A DNA stretch of 64,000 nucleotides from Cellvibrio sp. 79 (GTDB lineage: Bacteria > Pseudomonadota > Gammaproteobacteria > Pseudomonadales > Cellvibrionaceae). Positions within the stretch are counted from its first letter, which is position 1. Every line of letters starts with the position of its first letter. Under the pieces are notes generated by a model. It saw only the letters and a program-made list of their open reading frames with translations, did no database searches and had not been told where the DNA came from. The stretch spans positions 547,028 to 611,027 of the forward strand of contig MVDH01000001.1 in assembly GCA_003056245.1 (NCBI GenBank), in the 5' to 3' direction. Shown piece by piece: positions 1 to 8,179 of this stretch. The translations under genes were made by a program, and so were the position numbers.

Positions 1-1
1 A

Positions 2-421
2 CTTAATAACTGGAGTGACACTGAGGCTTTTCAATACAACAAAATTCCAGAATCATATATCGGAAAATTTAGAGCGCCTGCTTGCATCGAAGCCATTAAA
101 GAAAATGGTGATTGGAAATGCATTTCCCCTGCGTGGAGCAACATTGATATTTCAAGAAAAAATGAAGAAAGCGCATTTTTTAGTATGAAAACTCGGGTAG
201 CAGGTGGAGGCGGTTGCCAATTGTCAGGAATTGCCAGAGTACAAGGGGAATTTCTAATTGGTACTGGTAAGTCCAAATCTGGTGAGCGCGTTTGTATTCT
301 GACTTTCAAATTACAAGGTGAAAATATAACCATAGAAAAGGAGGATGAAGCATGTGGGAAAATGGGCCTGTGTGGTTATGGTGACACTTTTCAAGAGTGG
401 AAAACGTACAGCAAATACTAA
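2..421 (+). CDS. 5'-truncated integron cassette gene, function unknown
   Basis: An open frame runs from the window edge to a TAA stop at 419-421, giving 139 visible residues. The true start lies to the left; the internal ATG at 185 is probably not the start because the frame is open before it. The visible protein is rich in Lys, Glu and aromatic residues and has several cysteines, including a GGGGC stretch. I recognise no family. The stop codon lies inside the left end of the attC site that follows, a hallmark of integron cassette genes. The base composition is AT-rich. That it is a cassette gene follows from the attC, not from its sequence. Confidence 0.6.
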   Translation, partial: LNNWSDTEAFQYNKIPESYIGKFRAPACIEAIKENGDWKCISPAWSNIDISRKNEESAFFSMKTRVAGGGGCQLSGIARVQGEFLIGTGKSKSGERVCILTFKLQGENITIEKEDEACGKMGLCGYGDTFQEWKTYSKY

Positions 422-546
422 CAAAGTGCTGCAACTCGCGCACTTCGTGCGCTGGACAGTTTGTAGTTCGCGGCTTTGTGGTGTTGCTGCGCAAAAATAT
501 TCCACAGCGCGCAACTTACAAACTGCCGTTGTGCTAAACGTTAGGT
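416..546 (+). other. attC recombination site of an integron cassette
   Basis: The right end carries the core-site heptamer GTTAGGT (540-546). The left end carries TACTAAC (416-422), an imperfect inverse core. Between them lies a long imperfect palindrome: the arm near 455-482 (GGACAGTTTGTAGTTCGCGG) pairs with the arm near 503-530 (reverse complement GGCAGTTTGTAAGTTGCGCG). An extra small hairpin (GCGCACTTCGTGCGC) sits in the left arm. The length of about 131 bases is within the upper range of known attC sites. The upstream gene's stop overlaps the left end and the next gene starts 7 bases after the right end, as expected for cassettes. No integrase gene is in the window. Confidence 0.85.
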
Positions 547-552
547 AAGGCA

Positions 553-948
553 ATGAATGAAAATTTAATTAAGCTGCTAGAAACAATAAAAAGCGTCCCT
601 GATTTCTATGGGGTTGAATTTAGTTCAATCAACGACACCAATGTGTTTGGTGACAACGCTCTTCATTGTGTTTGCCTTTGGGGTGACATAGAAGCTGCCA
701 AACTGTTAATAGAAAATGGAATTGAAATTAATCAGCACGGTGAAGGCGGTTTCACGCCACTTAACATGGCACTAGACTTTAAGCATCAAGAATTGGCCAA
801 CTATTTAATATCAGTGGGTGCTGACACAAGCGTTATCGGTGCTAAATTTGTATACGACGCTGAAAAAAGCAAGAAGCATATGCAAGGCATGGCTGCTGAA
901 ATAAAAGCTCTTGAAGAGAAAATTAAGAATACATGTGGTAATGCCTAA
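553..948 (+). CDS. Ankyrin-repeat protein, integron cassette
   Basis: 131 residues with two ankyrin-type repeats at about residues 32-95. The motifs DNALHCVCLWGDIEAAKLLI and GGFTPLNMALDFKHQELANY fit the helix-turn-helix consensus, ending in LISVGAD. A Lys/Glu-rich helical tail follows (residues 105-131). There is no signal peptide, so it is probably cytoplasmic and used for protein binding; the partner is unknown. The start lies 7 bases after the attC core, with a short TAAGG just upstream. The stop TAA (946-948) is part of the next attC left end (GCCTAAC). Function as a cassette cargo is inference. Confidence 0.8.
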   Translation: MNENLIKLLETIKSVPDFYGVEFSSINDTNVFGDNALHCVCLWGDIEAAKLLIENGIEINQHGEGGFTPLNMALDFKHQELANYLISVGADTSVIGAKFVYDAEKSKKHMQGMAAEIKALEEKIKNTCGNA

Positions 949-962
949 CAAGCAACTGTGGT
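943..962 (+). other. Half attC site, truncated
   Basis: GCCTAAC at 943-949 is a perfect match to the inverse core consensus RYYYAAC and is followed by AAGCAACTGTGG, typical of an attC left arm. No GTTRRRY core site and no matching right arm are found in the next 160 bases. This is therefore read as the left half of an attC whose right half was lost, marking the end of the cassette array. Confidence 0.6.
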
Positions 963-1113
963 AAAAAAACCTCAATTGGCGGCTGAAGATACATTTTTAA
1001 AGTCCTGGATTTATTGACTCGAACGTCCGCTTTTGTGGCGAAAGCAGAAACAAAAATTATTCATTTAACTATCGCCAAAATCTCAACCCACCAAAAACCA
1101 AGGACATTAACCA

Positions 1114-1482
1114 ATGATAGATTTCAATAACAAAGGCTTTTTTAAGCTCAAGCAAAATAGTGAATATGCTGAAAAGGTAAAGCAGTTGTTGCTGGAGGGC
1201 GAACAAATAATTGATTCCTATAAATCCATGCGCGATGGTGTGGTTTTTACCAATAAGCGAATCATTGCAGTGAATGTGCAAGGTATTACGGGTAGTAAAA
1301 AAGATTACACATCCCTGCCTTATAAAAATATCGTCGCCTACTCGGTAGAAACCGCAGGAACATTTGATTTGGATTCCGAGCTGGAATTGTATTTCTCAGC
1401 GGTAGGAAAAGTTAAATTCGAATTTAGTGGAAAAACTGCACTGCTTGAAATATCGAAATACATCTCCAAACATGTTTTATAG
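1114..1482 (+). CDS. Small bacterial PH-domain protein
   Basis: 122 residues without signal peptide or membrane segment. The body (about residues 25-120) fits the bacterial pleckstrin-homology fold of short proteins such as the bPH_1 type. Features are a strand pair around GEQIIDSYKSMRDGVVFTNK, then RIIAVNVQGITGSKKDYTSL, and a C-terminal helix ending in ISKYISKHVL. Such domains usually form ring-like oligomers; their ligand is generally unknown. The gene lies between the cassette remnant and a gene-poor stretch, so it could be either chromosomal or a former cassette. No attC follows its stop. The family call is from fold-like pattern reading. Confidence 0.7.
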   Translation: MIDFNNKGFFKLKQNSEYAEKVKQLLLEGEQIIDSYKSMRDGVVFTNKRIIAVNVQGITGSKKDYTSLPYKNIVAYSVETAGTFDLDSELELYFSAVGKVKFEFSGKTALLEISKYISKHVL

Positions 1483-1567
1483 CGTTCAAATAGGACAAGA
1501 AGACTCCGGTTATCCGAACTATCAAGAACTGGTATCTGACTATAAAAAATATCCCCCATTTGTTTAA
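1472..1567 (+). pseudogene. 31-residue open frame, possible gene fragment
   Basis: An ATG inside the end of the PH-domain gene opens another frame that runs to TAA at 1565-1567. The peptide contains GQEDSGYPNYQELVSDYKKY and PPFV, which looks like natural protein sequence (Tyr/Pro-rich) rather than a random frame. There is no clear ribosome binding site. It could be the 3' remnant of a lost gene joined by deletion. Coding status is uncertain. Confidence 0.2.
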
Positions 1568-2061
1568 AGCGGTCAGGCCGATTTGCGACCTTTGGTGGTT
1601 TTTTTATTAATCACTTTTTTAATTTAAATATTAATTTTTATTGATCAGCCGCAAGAGTGATTTGAATCGCAATTGGAAGCAATGTCATGTTGCGGTTCGT
1701 TCCTCACCATTAACCTACGTTGAGTGCCAACTTCCGCTTGTGGCCGTTTTGGGACAAAGAACAGGTCGATTGGAATATTGTAGAGACGCCGTTTTTGATG
1801 TTACTCTGTTGTCGGCTGAGGATTTATCTGCGCTTTAGAATACGAATTTAATAAAAATATCGACACCTGCTTAGTAGCGGGCTGTTGAATCGCATTCGAC
1901 GCGTTGAAAGACACTCAATCCTGCGTAGAAGTTTCTCCATTTAACATGCCCGGCTCTTTGGGCGTAAATTTTTTTCGGCGTTAATAAATATTGTTCGTGC
2001 TAGTTCTGTTTTCGTAGAACATCAAGAACGAGCTATTTTTTTCTCAAGCGAGGGATTACCT
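1568..2061. other. Gene-poor stretch of about 490 bases
   Basis: No convincing gene. A 65-codon frame at 1641-1838 has no ribosome binding site and no recognisable domain. A short motif, TCCGCTTGTGGCC near 1733, resembles TCCGCTTTTGTGGC near 1025, suggesting decayed copies of an intergenic repeat. Near 2000-2035 an imperfect inverted repeat (GTTCGTGCTAGTTCT ... AGAAC ... GAACGAGC) lies before the next gene and could be an operator. A ribosome site GAGGGA at 2049 belongs to the gene starting at 2062. Confidence 0.4.
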
Positions 2062-2727
2062 ATGAAAAATGTACTTCTCAGATTGTGTTTATGTATCGGT
2101 GGTTGGTTTGGATTGTTGTGTTCAGCCCACGCTGGATTAATTATCGATACTGGAGAACCCCCGGAGCCTGGCTATGGGGGGGCTCTCATTGGGTCAAACC
2201 ACGGTAACTATCAATATGTTGCAGGCAAAATAAATTTCGCGTCAGCGTATCAAATCAATAGCATTGACACCCATCTCAAATTTTATGAACCTTATTTTGC
2301 AAGTGGCGGCGCTTTCTCAATTGTCCTGTATAACGATGACAATGTCAGCGGTCCAGGTAGTTTGGTTTACAGTGCAGGCGGTGGTTACATGCCAGCCGAT
2401 TCTCAAGGCGCATGGTATGGGATCTCTGGACTTGATTGGTTGGTAGAGGCTGGGTCTTATTGGATTGCATTTGAAGCGCAAGACAGCTTTATCAATGCAG
2501 TCATGTCATATACAGCTCAACCGGCAGCAACTGAGTACGCCTACAACATCAATTTTTGGGGTTATAACGGTTATACCACGGACGTTAGCGGCTCGCCGTT
2601 TTCCTTGCGTATCGACGCGAATGCGGTGAGTGAAGTGCCTGAGCCAGGAAGCCTGATGTTGTTGCTCGTTGCTTTATTAACCCTGCTTTCTGCTTACGGT
2701 TTTCGCAGAAATGCGAGCATTTGTTAA
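2062..2727 (+). CDS. PEP-CTERM sorting-domain protein
   Basis: 221 residues. An N-terminal signal peptide (about residues 1-24, cleavage after CSAHA) leads into a beta-rich exported domain with many Gly, Ser and aromatic residues. The C-terminus carries the tripartite sorting signal: EVPEPGS at about residue 192, a hydrophobic helix (LMLLLVALLTLLSAYGF) and a basic end (RRNASIC). In known systems an exosortase removes this tail and exports the protein to the surface or exopolysaccharide. No exosortase is in the window. A 35-base palindrome lies 53 bases after the stop. The function of the exported domain is unknown. Confidence 0.85.
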   Translation: MKNVLLRLCLCIGGWFGLLCSAHAGLIIDTGEPPEPGYGGALIGSNHGNYQYVAGKINFASAYQINSIDTHLKFYEPYFASGGAFSIVLYNDDNVSGPGSLVYSAGGGYMPADSQGAWYGISGLDWLVEAGSYWIAFEAQDSFINAVMSYTAQPAATEYAYNINFWGYNGYTTDVSGSPFSLRIDANAVSEVPEPGSLMLLLVALLTLLSAYGFRRNASIC

Positions 2728-2780
2728 TACCAAAGGACGTTTGCATATTTATTTCTGAGATGGCGAAAAATAAATGAGTT

Positions 2781-2815
2781 GCAAGTTGTATGAATTTAAA
2801 ATTCATACAACTTGC
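2781..2815. repeat. 35-base perfect palindrome
   Basis: Two 17-base arms (GCAAGTTGTATGAATTT and its exact reverse complement) flank a single A at 2798. It lies between the PEP-CTERM gene and the RNase H-like gene. It has no T-tract, so a classical terminator is unlikely; an RNA hairpin, cruciform or protein-binding site is possible. Confidence 0.75.
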
Positions 2816-2913
2816 GTAGTAACTCACACTCGTTAGTTGCTAATTAACGAATGATTGAAAATAAAGTATGAATAAATCCGATCCCTTCTCGTATCCACGC
2901 AAAGGTATTTGAT

Positions 2914-3399
2914 GTGCTGATATTTACCGATGGTAGTGTGGATACCAAAACGCGCACCGGTTTTGGTGCATACCTTGCCATTAATGATATGACGCTACCT
3001 ATCGCCGATTTAACGGCAAAAGTTAAGCTAAAACAGTTTAAAAATACCTCATCAACAAAACTGGAGTTGCAAACGTTATTGTGGGCGCTTGATGATGTGG
3101 TGTTATTAACCATAGAAAAGCCGATGAGCGTGACGGTTTATAGTGATTCACAAAATATCATCGGTTTACCGGCGCGACGCAGTGGTTTAGAGCAGCGGGA
3201 ATATTGTGCGCATAATAAAAAGCGTTTGAATAATGCTGAATTTTATCAGCAATTTTTTAACATGATAGATCAGCTAGAGTGCCACATTATTAAAGTCGAC
3301 GGGCATAAACCCGGACATCTAAAAAATGATGTAGATAGAATCTTTGCATTAGTTGATAAAGCGTCGAGATTGGCATTGCGAAAATTTAATAGCATGTAG
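2914..3399 (+). CDS. RNase H-like protein
   Basis: 161 residues with the order of conserved acids seen in RNase HI: FTDGSVD near residue 4, TKLELQTLLWAL (Glu) near residue 51, VYSDSQNI near residue 76, and a C-terminal DKASRLA Asp near residue 149. It also has VDGHKPGH, which matches the His-containing loop near the fourth acid. It would cleave the RNA strand of RNA:DNA hybrids if active. Spacing between motifs differs from classical RnhA, so it is probably a divergent accessory relative. The start is GTG, chosen because AAAGG (2901-2905) is well spaced and the overlapping ATG at 2912 stops at once. Confidence 0.7.
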   Translation: MLIFTDGSVDTKTRTGFGAYLAINDMTLPIADLTAKVKLKQFKNTSSTKLELQTLLWALDDVVLLTIEKPMSVTVYSDSQNIIGLPARRSGLEQREYCAHNKKRLNNAEFYQQFFNMIDQLECHIIKVDGHKPGHLKNDVDRIFALVDKASRLALRKFNSM

Positions 3400-3607
3400 G
3401 TTTACCCCTCCCATACTGCCCAATTCTTTTAAATTGCATTTTTAAGTGACAATTCTCTATTTTTTATCTTTTTTAACCTCGCCAATGTCGATCTGCCGAT
3501 CCTTCATCCGACTAGCCTTGGTAGATATTCAATTAATCCGCAATTTTGCCGATCTGATTGTCCAATATTTCAATAAGGTTGTATCCATATCGATGAAGGA
3601 GAATGCC

Positions 3608-4318
3608 ATGTCAAATTCACTGAAAAATCCTGCTCCGTTAACAGTACTACCACCTGTTGTCAGCCAGGCTGAGTGGCTAAAGAGGCACGAAGAATTATTA
3701 GCGAAAGAGAAAGCACATACCCATGCAAGCGATGCACTGGCTGCTGAGCGCAGACGTCAACCCATGGTTGAGGTAACAAAAAATTATGCGTTTACAGGAG
3801 AGAAGGGCAAGGTTGGATTGCATGAGTTATTTGCCGGGCGCCGACAATTGATTGTGTATCACCATATGCTTAAACCGGCGGACGAATCGCCTTGTTCGGG
3901 TTGTTGTATGTTTACGGATATGGTTGGCCACCTTGCGCATTTAAATGCGCGCGACACTACATTTGTATTGGTTTCGCGTGCACCTATCGATGAAATAATT
4001 CCTTTTAAAAAACGTATGGGTTGGGATATTCCATGGTATTCCACCGCTGATAGTTTCAATCCTGACTTCATGGTTGAGGAAGGTCATGGGCTGAATATTT
4101 TTTTGCACGATGCTGGAAAAATTTATCACACTTACTTTACCACCGGACGTGGCGTCGAGCATTTAGGCAGTGTTTGGACATTTCTTGATTTGACACCGCT
4201 TGGTCGTCAGGAAAAGTGGGAGGATTCGCCATCAGGTTGGCCGCAAACCGAACCTTATGAGTGGTGGAAGTTGCATGATGAGTATGAAAAGAAAGACGGT
4301 TCGAATTGTTGTGGCTAA
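3608..4318 (+). CDS. DUF899 thioredoxin-like protein
   Basis: 236 residues from the chosen ATG. AAGGAG at 3596-3601 is ideally spaced from it, while the longer open frame from 3446 has low-complexity codons. Members of this family have a thioredoxin/AhpC-like fold; their reaction is not well established. Visible features are HASDALAAERRRQPMVEV near the start, the GRRQLIVYHHML strand, a cysteine cluster SPCSGCCMFTDM near residue 100, a fold segment VLVSRAPIDEI, and a Cys-rich end NCCG. No signal peptide is present. The gene stands alone between an RNase H-like gene and a convergent chemoreceptor gene. Family assignment is confident; function is not. Confidence 0.85.
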   Translation: MSNSLKNPAPLTVLPPVVSQAEWLKRHEELLAKEKAHTHASDALAAERRRQPMVEVTKNYAFTGEKGKVGLHELFAGRRQLIVYHHMLKPADESPCSGCCMFTDMVGHLAHLNARDTTFVLVSRAPIDEIIPFKKRMGWDIPWYSTADSFNPDFMVEEGHGLNIFLHDAGKIYHTYFTTGRGVEHLGSVWTFLDLTPLGRQEKWEDSPSGWPQTEPYEWWKLHDEYEKKDGSNCCG

Positions 4319-4397
4319 ATAATGGTGGCTAAATAGTAGTGGCCGTTAAATACAAACCGGCCGCTAGCAACTTATCTGTCGGGGTTTAGCGCATTAA

Positions 4398-6026
4398 TTA
4401 CACCTGAAAATAACTAATCTTTTTCTGGATATCGGTAGCATAAGTGAAAAGTTGTTTGCTGGAAGCTTCTACCTGGTTAACAGTCGCTGCTGTTTGGGAT
4501 GTGAATTGGTTGATGTTGATAATATTGCGATTCACTTCTTCCGCTACCATGGTTTGTTCTTCGGTAGCGGTTGCGATTTGAATATTCATATTATTGATTT
4601 CCGATACGGATGCGCTGATCTCGCCCAGCGCATGCCGGATTTGTTCCGCATAAGACACAGTGTTTTGCGAGTTGCTTAAACTTTTGTCGATGACCTGTAC
4701 GGCGTTGGTAACTCCTGATTGCAAGCGGCCAATCATCGCCTGAATCTCCTGGGTGGATGTATGGGTTTTACTTGCCAGTGTGCGCACTTCATCGGCAACT
4801 ACGGCAAACCCACGGCCCTGTTCACCAGCACGCGCCGCTTCAATCGCTGCATTGAGTGCAAGCAGGTTGGTTTGTTCGGCAATACTTCGGATTACGTCCA
4901 GAATTTTTCCAATTTCCAGGCTGTCCGTTTTTAAACGTGTAATTACTGCTGCAGCTTCTTTTACATCGTTGGTTAAATTAATAATTGAGGTGAGGGAATT
5001 CTCTACTAATTGTGTTCCTTCGAGAACCTGCTTGTCAGCAGATAGACTATTTTGTGCCGCCCCTTGTGCATTGCGCGCAACTTCTGCAATGGTTGCGGTC
5101 ATTTCGTTCATTGCAGTTGCAACTTGTTCAATCTGTTGGTGCTGGGTGTTCAGATCGGAAAGCGTTTTCTCACTGCCATTTTTTAATTGCCCGGCGGTTA
5201 ATCTAAGCTGATCACTAACCTGGTTAACGCTCAGGATTACGTTTTGCAGTTGTTCTGCCATCTTGTTAGTTTCGCGCGCTATGCTTCCCTCTTTTGCAGA
5301 TTTTTCATCAACACGTGATGACAAATTTCCATCGGCAATTGCCTTAACCGCTACTGCCAAATCTGCCGGCTCGGTGCCTAATTTTGAAAGTTGCGCGATG
5401 ATTGTTGATCCAACAAAAAAACTGGCGATACTGGCGAGGATCGCGGTCACTATACCAATCGTGCTTAGCAATGAAATACGTTCATAACGGGCAGAAGAGC
5501 TGTTGTGTTCATTATCAACAATATCGAGTTGTAAATTAATTAGCTGCGTAATTTTATTGCTGATGGGATCAATCGTTTTATAGAGCTCGCCATCAAAGTT
5601 ATCCAGCTCGCCGGGAATTAAACCTTTTTTGCCTTGCAAAACTGTACGCAGCTCGTGAATGCTGTTATTGGCTGGTTGAAAAAGTTGTGTTGCTTCATTG
5701 ACCAGTTTCTCTTCCTGGGGAATCAGGTGCGTGGTGATATAAGCCTGCCATTTTTTTTCGATAAGCTGGTTGGCTGTATCGACTTCAGCCAATGCGTCCT
5801 CGGCAGTTGTCAAGCCCGCGTTGGTTTTGTTAACCAGATCAATGATTGAAACGGCATAGGCATCTGCAATTACTTTTAGATCGCGTAGCGGAATGACCCG
5901 ATCTTTATAAATAGTCTCCAGACTAGCGTGTTGAGCCCTGAATGTCGTCCATCCCATGGAACTCATCAACAACAGAAAGAGGCATAACACGGCTAATATA
6001 ACAATCAACTTATGAGAAATTTTCAT
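4398..6026 (-). CDS. Methyl-accepting chemotaxis protein
   Basis: 542 residues. A first membrane helix (about residues 8-27) leads into a periplasmic four-helix-bundle-like sensor domain (about 30-185), then a second membrane helix (about 186-210) and a HAMP domain (about 212-265). The rest is the long coiled-coil signalling domain, with the hairpin-tip motif [20 protein letters not shown] and [15 protein letters not shown]. It would report a small-molecule stimulus to CheA/CheW. The protein ends in KKISYFQV without a CheR-binding pentapeptide. No other chemotaxis gene is nearby, so it is an orphan receptor with unknown ligand. Confidence 0.95.
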   Translation of the reverse strand: MKISHKLIVILAVLCLFLLLMSSMGWTTFRAQHASLETIYKDRVIPLRDLKVIADAYAVSIIDLVNKTNAGLTTAEDALAEVDTANQLIEKKWQAYITTHLIPQEEKLVNEATQLFQPANNSIHELRTVLQGKKGLIPGELDNFDGELYKTIDPISNKITQLINLQLDIVDNEHNSSSARYERISLLSTIGIVTAILASIASFFVGSTIIAQLSKLGTEPADLAVAVKAIADGNLSSRVDEKSAKEGSIARETNKMAEQLQNVILSVNQVSDQLRLTAGQLKNGSEKTLSDLNTQHQQIEQVATAMNEMTATIAEVARNAQGAAQNSLSADKQVLEGTQLVENSLTSIINLTNDVKEAAAVITRLKTDSLEIGKILDVIRSIAEQTNLLALNAAIEAARAGEQGRGFAVVADEVRTLASKTHTSTQEIQAMIGRLQSGVTNAVQVIDKSLSNSQNTVSYAEQIRHALGEISASVSEINNMNIQIATATEEQTMVAEEVNRNIININQFTSQTAATVNQVEASSKQLFTYATDIQKKISYFQV

Positions 6027-6324
6027 GATTTTTCCAGAGTCAATAACGGTAAATCGATTTATAAAGTTTCCTAGCTACAACTTCTAACAAGACGCAATTT
6101 CAACAGTGCCAGCGATGTCAGGGTGCTATAAATACACGGATGGTAATCAACTGGCATGGCGTAAAATTGTCCGGGACTGCCTTAATATAGACGCATGATA
6201 GCCAAGTGTGAATAGATTATTGCGTTTGTGGGGGGGGTGAATGAAAAATCCGGTGTTGATTTGCTGTTGGTAAACCGGATAGCAATTTAATCGTTGGCTC
6301 TGTTATTAGAAAAAAACTCTAAAA
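6027..6324. other. Intergenic region upstream of the chemoreceptor gene
   Basis: About 300 bases without a gene, holding the chemoreceptor promoter region on the minus strand. I could not identify a clear sigma-28 promoter. A run of eight G residues lies at 6230-6237. Nothing else stands out. Confidence 0.3.
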
Positions 6325-6350
6325 ATAAAGCCAGCAATTGCTGGCTTTAT
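6325..6350 (-). terminator. Rho-independent terminator for the PEP-CTERM pair
   Basis: Perfect inverted repeat ATAAAGCCAGCAA/TTGCTGGCTTTAT. On the minus strand it is followed by a T-rich stretch (TTTTTAGAGTTTTTT). It lies 22 bases past the stop of the gene at 6373-7065. Confidence 0.85.
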
Positions 6351-6372
6351 ACTATTTTACGTTATTAGTTGG

Positions 6373-7065
6373 TTATCGAATCGTTTTCGTGTTCATCCTG
6401 CGTGCAATAAAAATACCTGCCAGGCCTGATAACAGAAGCAGCGGCGATAAAGGTTCCGGTACTGTGAATCGTTCAATAGTCAGGCGCGCATCGGTAGTGG
6501 TGTTAAAAAAGGTGGCAACTGTAGATGGAATTATTGTTTCATCAAATTCGTTTTCCAAAATCCAATTGTTTTGGGTTAATGTATATTCTTCCTGCCGTGT
6601 AATCACATCGCTATAACCCTCTGTGAACATTCCATTGGTTTTAAATGATCCATGCCTGCTTGCACCAGGTGTAGGTGTGTTTGTTTCAGTAAAGGCCAAT
6701 GAAATATAGAAGTTGCTGTTGGTATTGCCGGGATAATACGAAAACCCGATATAGCTTTCCGGATCAATAGTTAACGAATTAAAAAAATTGGATTTGACGT
6801 CAACAGCAGGATTTTTGAATTCTACGTATTGCCATTCATCCAGCGGAACATGGAAGTCGGGAATGATGAATGTTGCTTCTACATACGCAGAATCACTCTG
6901 GAAAAAAGAAGACGGCTCACCCCAATCCCCATATTCGGTATGTTCTGATTCCCATGGAAGATAGGTGCCTTCGTAAGTGATCTTTATATAAGCCATTGCC
7001 GACGATGCATAAAATACTGAGCTGAAAATAGTGGCTGCCGCCAGCAGATTTTTAATCAGGTTCAT
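6373..7065 (-). CDS. PEP-CTERM protein, first of a tandem pair
   Basis: 230 residues. A signal peptide ends near residue 25 (ASSAMA). The mature domain begins YIKITYEGTY and is beta-rich with many Thr, Asn and aromatic residues. The C-terminus has FTVPEPLSPLLLLSGLAGIF followed by ARRMNTKTIR, a standard PEP-CTERM signal. It follows the similar gene at 7110-7775 on the same strand after 44 bases, and both probably share a transcript ending at the 6325 terminator. AGGAG-type ribosome sites precede both. The exported domain has no function I recognise. Confidence 0.85.
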   Translation of the reverse strand: MNLIKNLLAAATIFSSVFYASSAMAYIKITYEGTYLPWESEHTEYGDWGEPSSFFQSDSAYVEATFIIPDFHVPLDEWQYVEFKNPAVDVKSNFFNSLTIDPESYIGFSYYPGNTNSNFYISLAFTETNTPTPGASRHGSFKTNGMFTEGYSDVITRQEEYTLTQNNWILENEFDETIIPSTVATFFNTTTDARLTIERFTVPEPLSPLLLLSGLAGIFIARRMNTKTIR

Positions 7066-7109
7066 TTTCTTCTCCTTAAATTAATTGGCGATTTTAATAT
7101 TGACGTTAG

Positions 7110-7775
7110 CTATTTTTCCAGGCGATTAACTCGCACGCGATTAATCATCAGCATTCCCAATCCGACAACAATTAACATCAGTGGGTGAGGCTCCGGAACA
7201 TCTATCTTTTCAATTACCCAATTATTCCAGTCGCTCGCGCCTGCATAATGCGTTTCTACGGTGTTTACATACTGCCAGGTGTTGAATGGGCGTTGGGTAT
7301 AAATATCAGTTTTATATTCAAACCTGTCATCGCCACCCAAATACGATTGGACTGATGCCCTGATTTCACCGGGTGGTACATCCGGGCCAGTACCACGATA
7401 AAAATATTCCAGTGAAAATTCCCAATCGAGAATTGTGCCGTCGCTATTTAATGTAATGAATGACGGAGTTTGCGGTGCAAAATATTCTGCCATTGTGTAG
7501 TCGGGCCAGTTTGCAGTGGTAGAAGGATTGTGTAATTGCAGGGTCGTTGTGCCCGTACTTGCGAGACTGTCGTTGCTGGTAAAGGTGACGCTGAAAAAAG
7601 GGAAGGGTGGTTCGCGCGTACCCACAAGATCGCTGGGTTCACCACCTAGATAACCTGCCACTAATGGTAACTCGTCGGACGTGTATGTGAATTGCCAATG
7701 AGCCTGCGTGTATGTTGCACACAAACTACTAGTTAATAATATTGTTGCCGCAAAAATACGTTGAAGACTAATCAT
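7110..7775 (-). CDS. PEP-CTERM protein, second of a tandem pair
   Basis: 221 residues. The signal peptide ends near residue 25 (ATYTQA). The mature part begins HWQFTYTSDELPL, resembling the start of its downstream neighbour (YIKITYEGTYLPW). The end is IDVPEPHPLMLIVVGLGMLM with the basic tail NRVRVNRLEK. The two genes look like diverged tandem duplicates with little identity beyond the ends. This is the promoter-proximal gene; its upstream region is shared with the divergent two-component system. Function is unknown beyond probable surface export. Confidence 0.85.
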   Translation of the reverse strand: MISLQRIFAATILLTSSLCATYTQAHWQFTYTSDELPLVAGYLGGEPSDLVGTREPPFPFFSVTFTSNDSLASTGTTTLQLHNPSTTANWPDYTMAEYFAPQTPSFITLNSDGTILDWEFSLEYFYRGTGPDVPPGEIRASVQSYLGGDDRFEYKTDIYTQRPFNTWQYVNTVETHYAGASDWNNWVIEKIDVPEPHPLMLIVVGLGMLMINRVRVNRLEK

Positions 7776-8072
7776 ATTTTTCTCCTTGCTGAAGAGTATT
7801 GATCGGGTGTTTGGCTGGCACGCTAATTTGTAAAAAGTTACAAAGTAATGGGAAAGTTCATAACCAACTCCTTCTTGTTAAGCCATGCTGGAAATTAGCT
7901 GAAAGATACTAACACCAGCGTGCAAGAATTAACTTGACGGGTTAACAAATTGCAAGACATTTGGATGCTAAAAATGAACGTGATTATGACAATGACTGCG
8001 TAACGGATTCGCGCAACATTCTTTATGAATTCCTCTTCCTGGCTACCTCCCCCAAAGAAATCCTGAATCTGT

Positions 8073-8089
8073 CTTAAGATACGCTTAAG
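8073..8089 (+). promoter_or_regulatory. PmrA/QseB-type operator, CTTAAG-N5-CTTAAG
   Basis: Two exact CTTAAG half-sites (8073-8078 and 8084-8089) are separated by ATACG. This is the direct-repeat form known for PmrA/BasR-family and related QseB regulators. It lies 90 bases before the response-regulator start, implying autoregulation. The rest of the 400-base region from 7776 to 8179 separates divergent genes and shows no other clear element. Confidence 0.75.
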
Positions 8090-8179
8090 GTCGCATAGTG
8101 TGAAAAATCCGTTATTGCGTTACCCTTGCCATCCTATAAATACGGTTGCTGTGATTGTAAGGCTTACGAATTAATAACT

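Noticed and set aside
1641-1838. 65-codon open frame in the gap after the PH-domain gene
   Set aside because: No ribosome site, no recognisable domain, and it starts in very AT-rich DNA; treated as non-coding or decayed sequence.
6027-6130. Possible sigma-28 promoter for the chemoreceptor
   Set aside because: No convincing TAAA-N15-GCCGATAA match on the minus strand.
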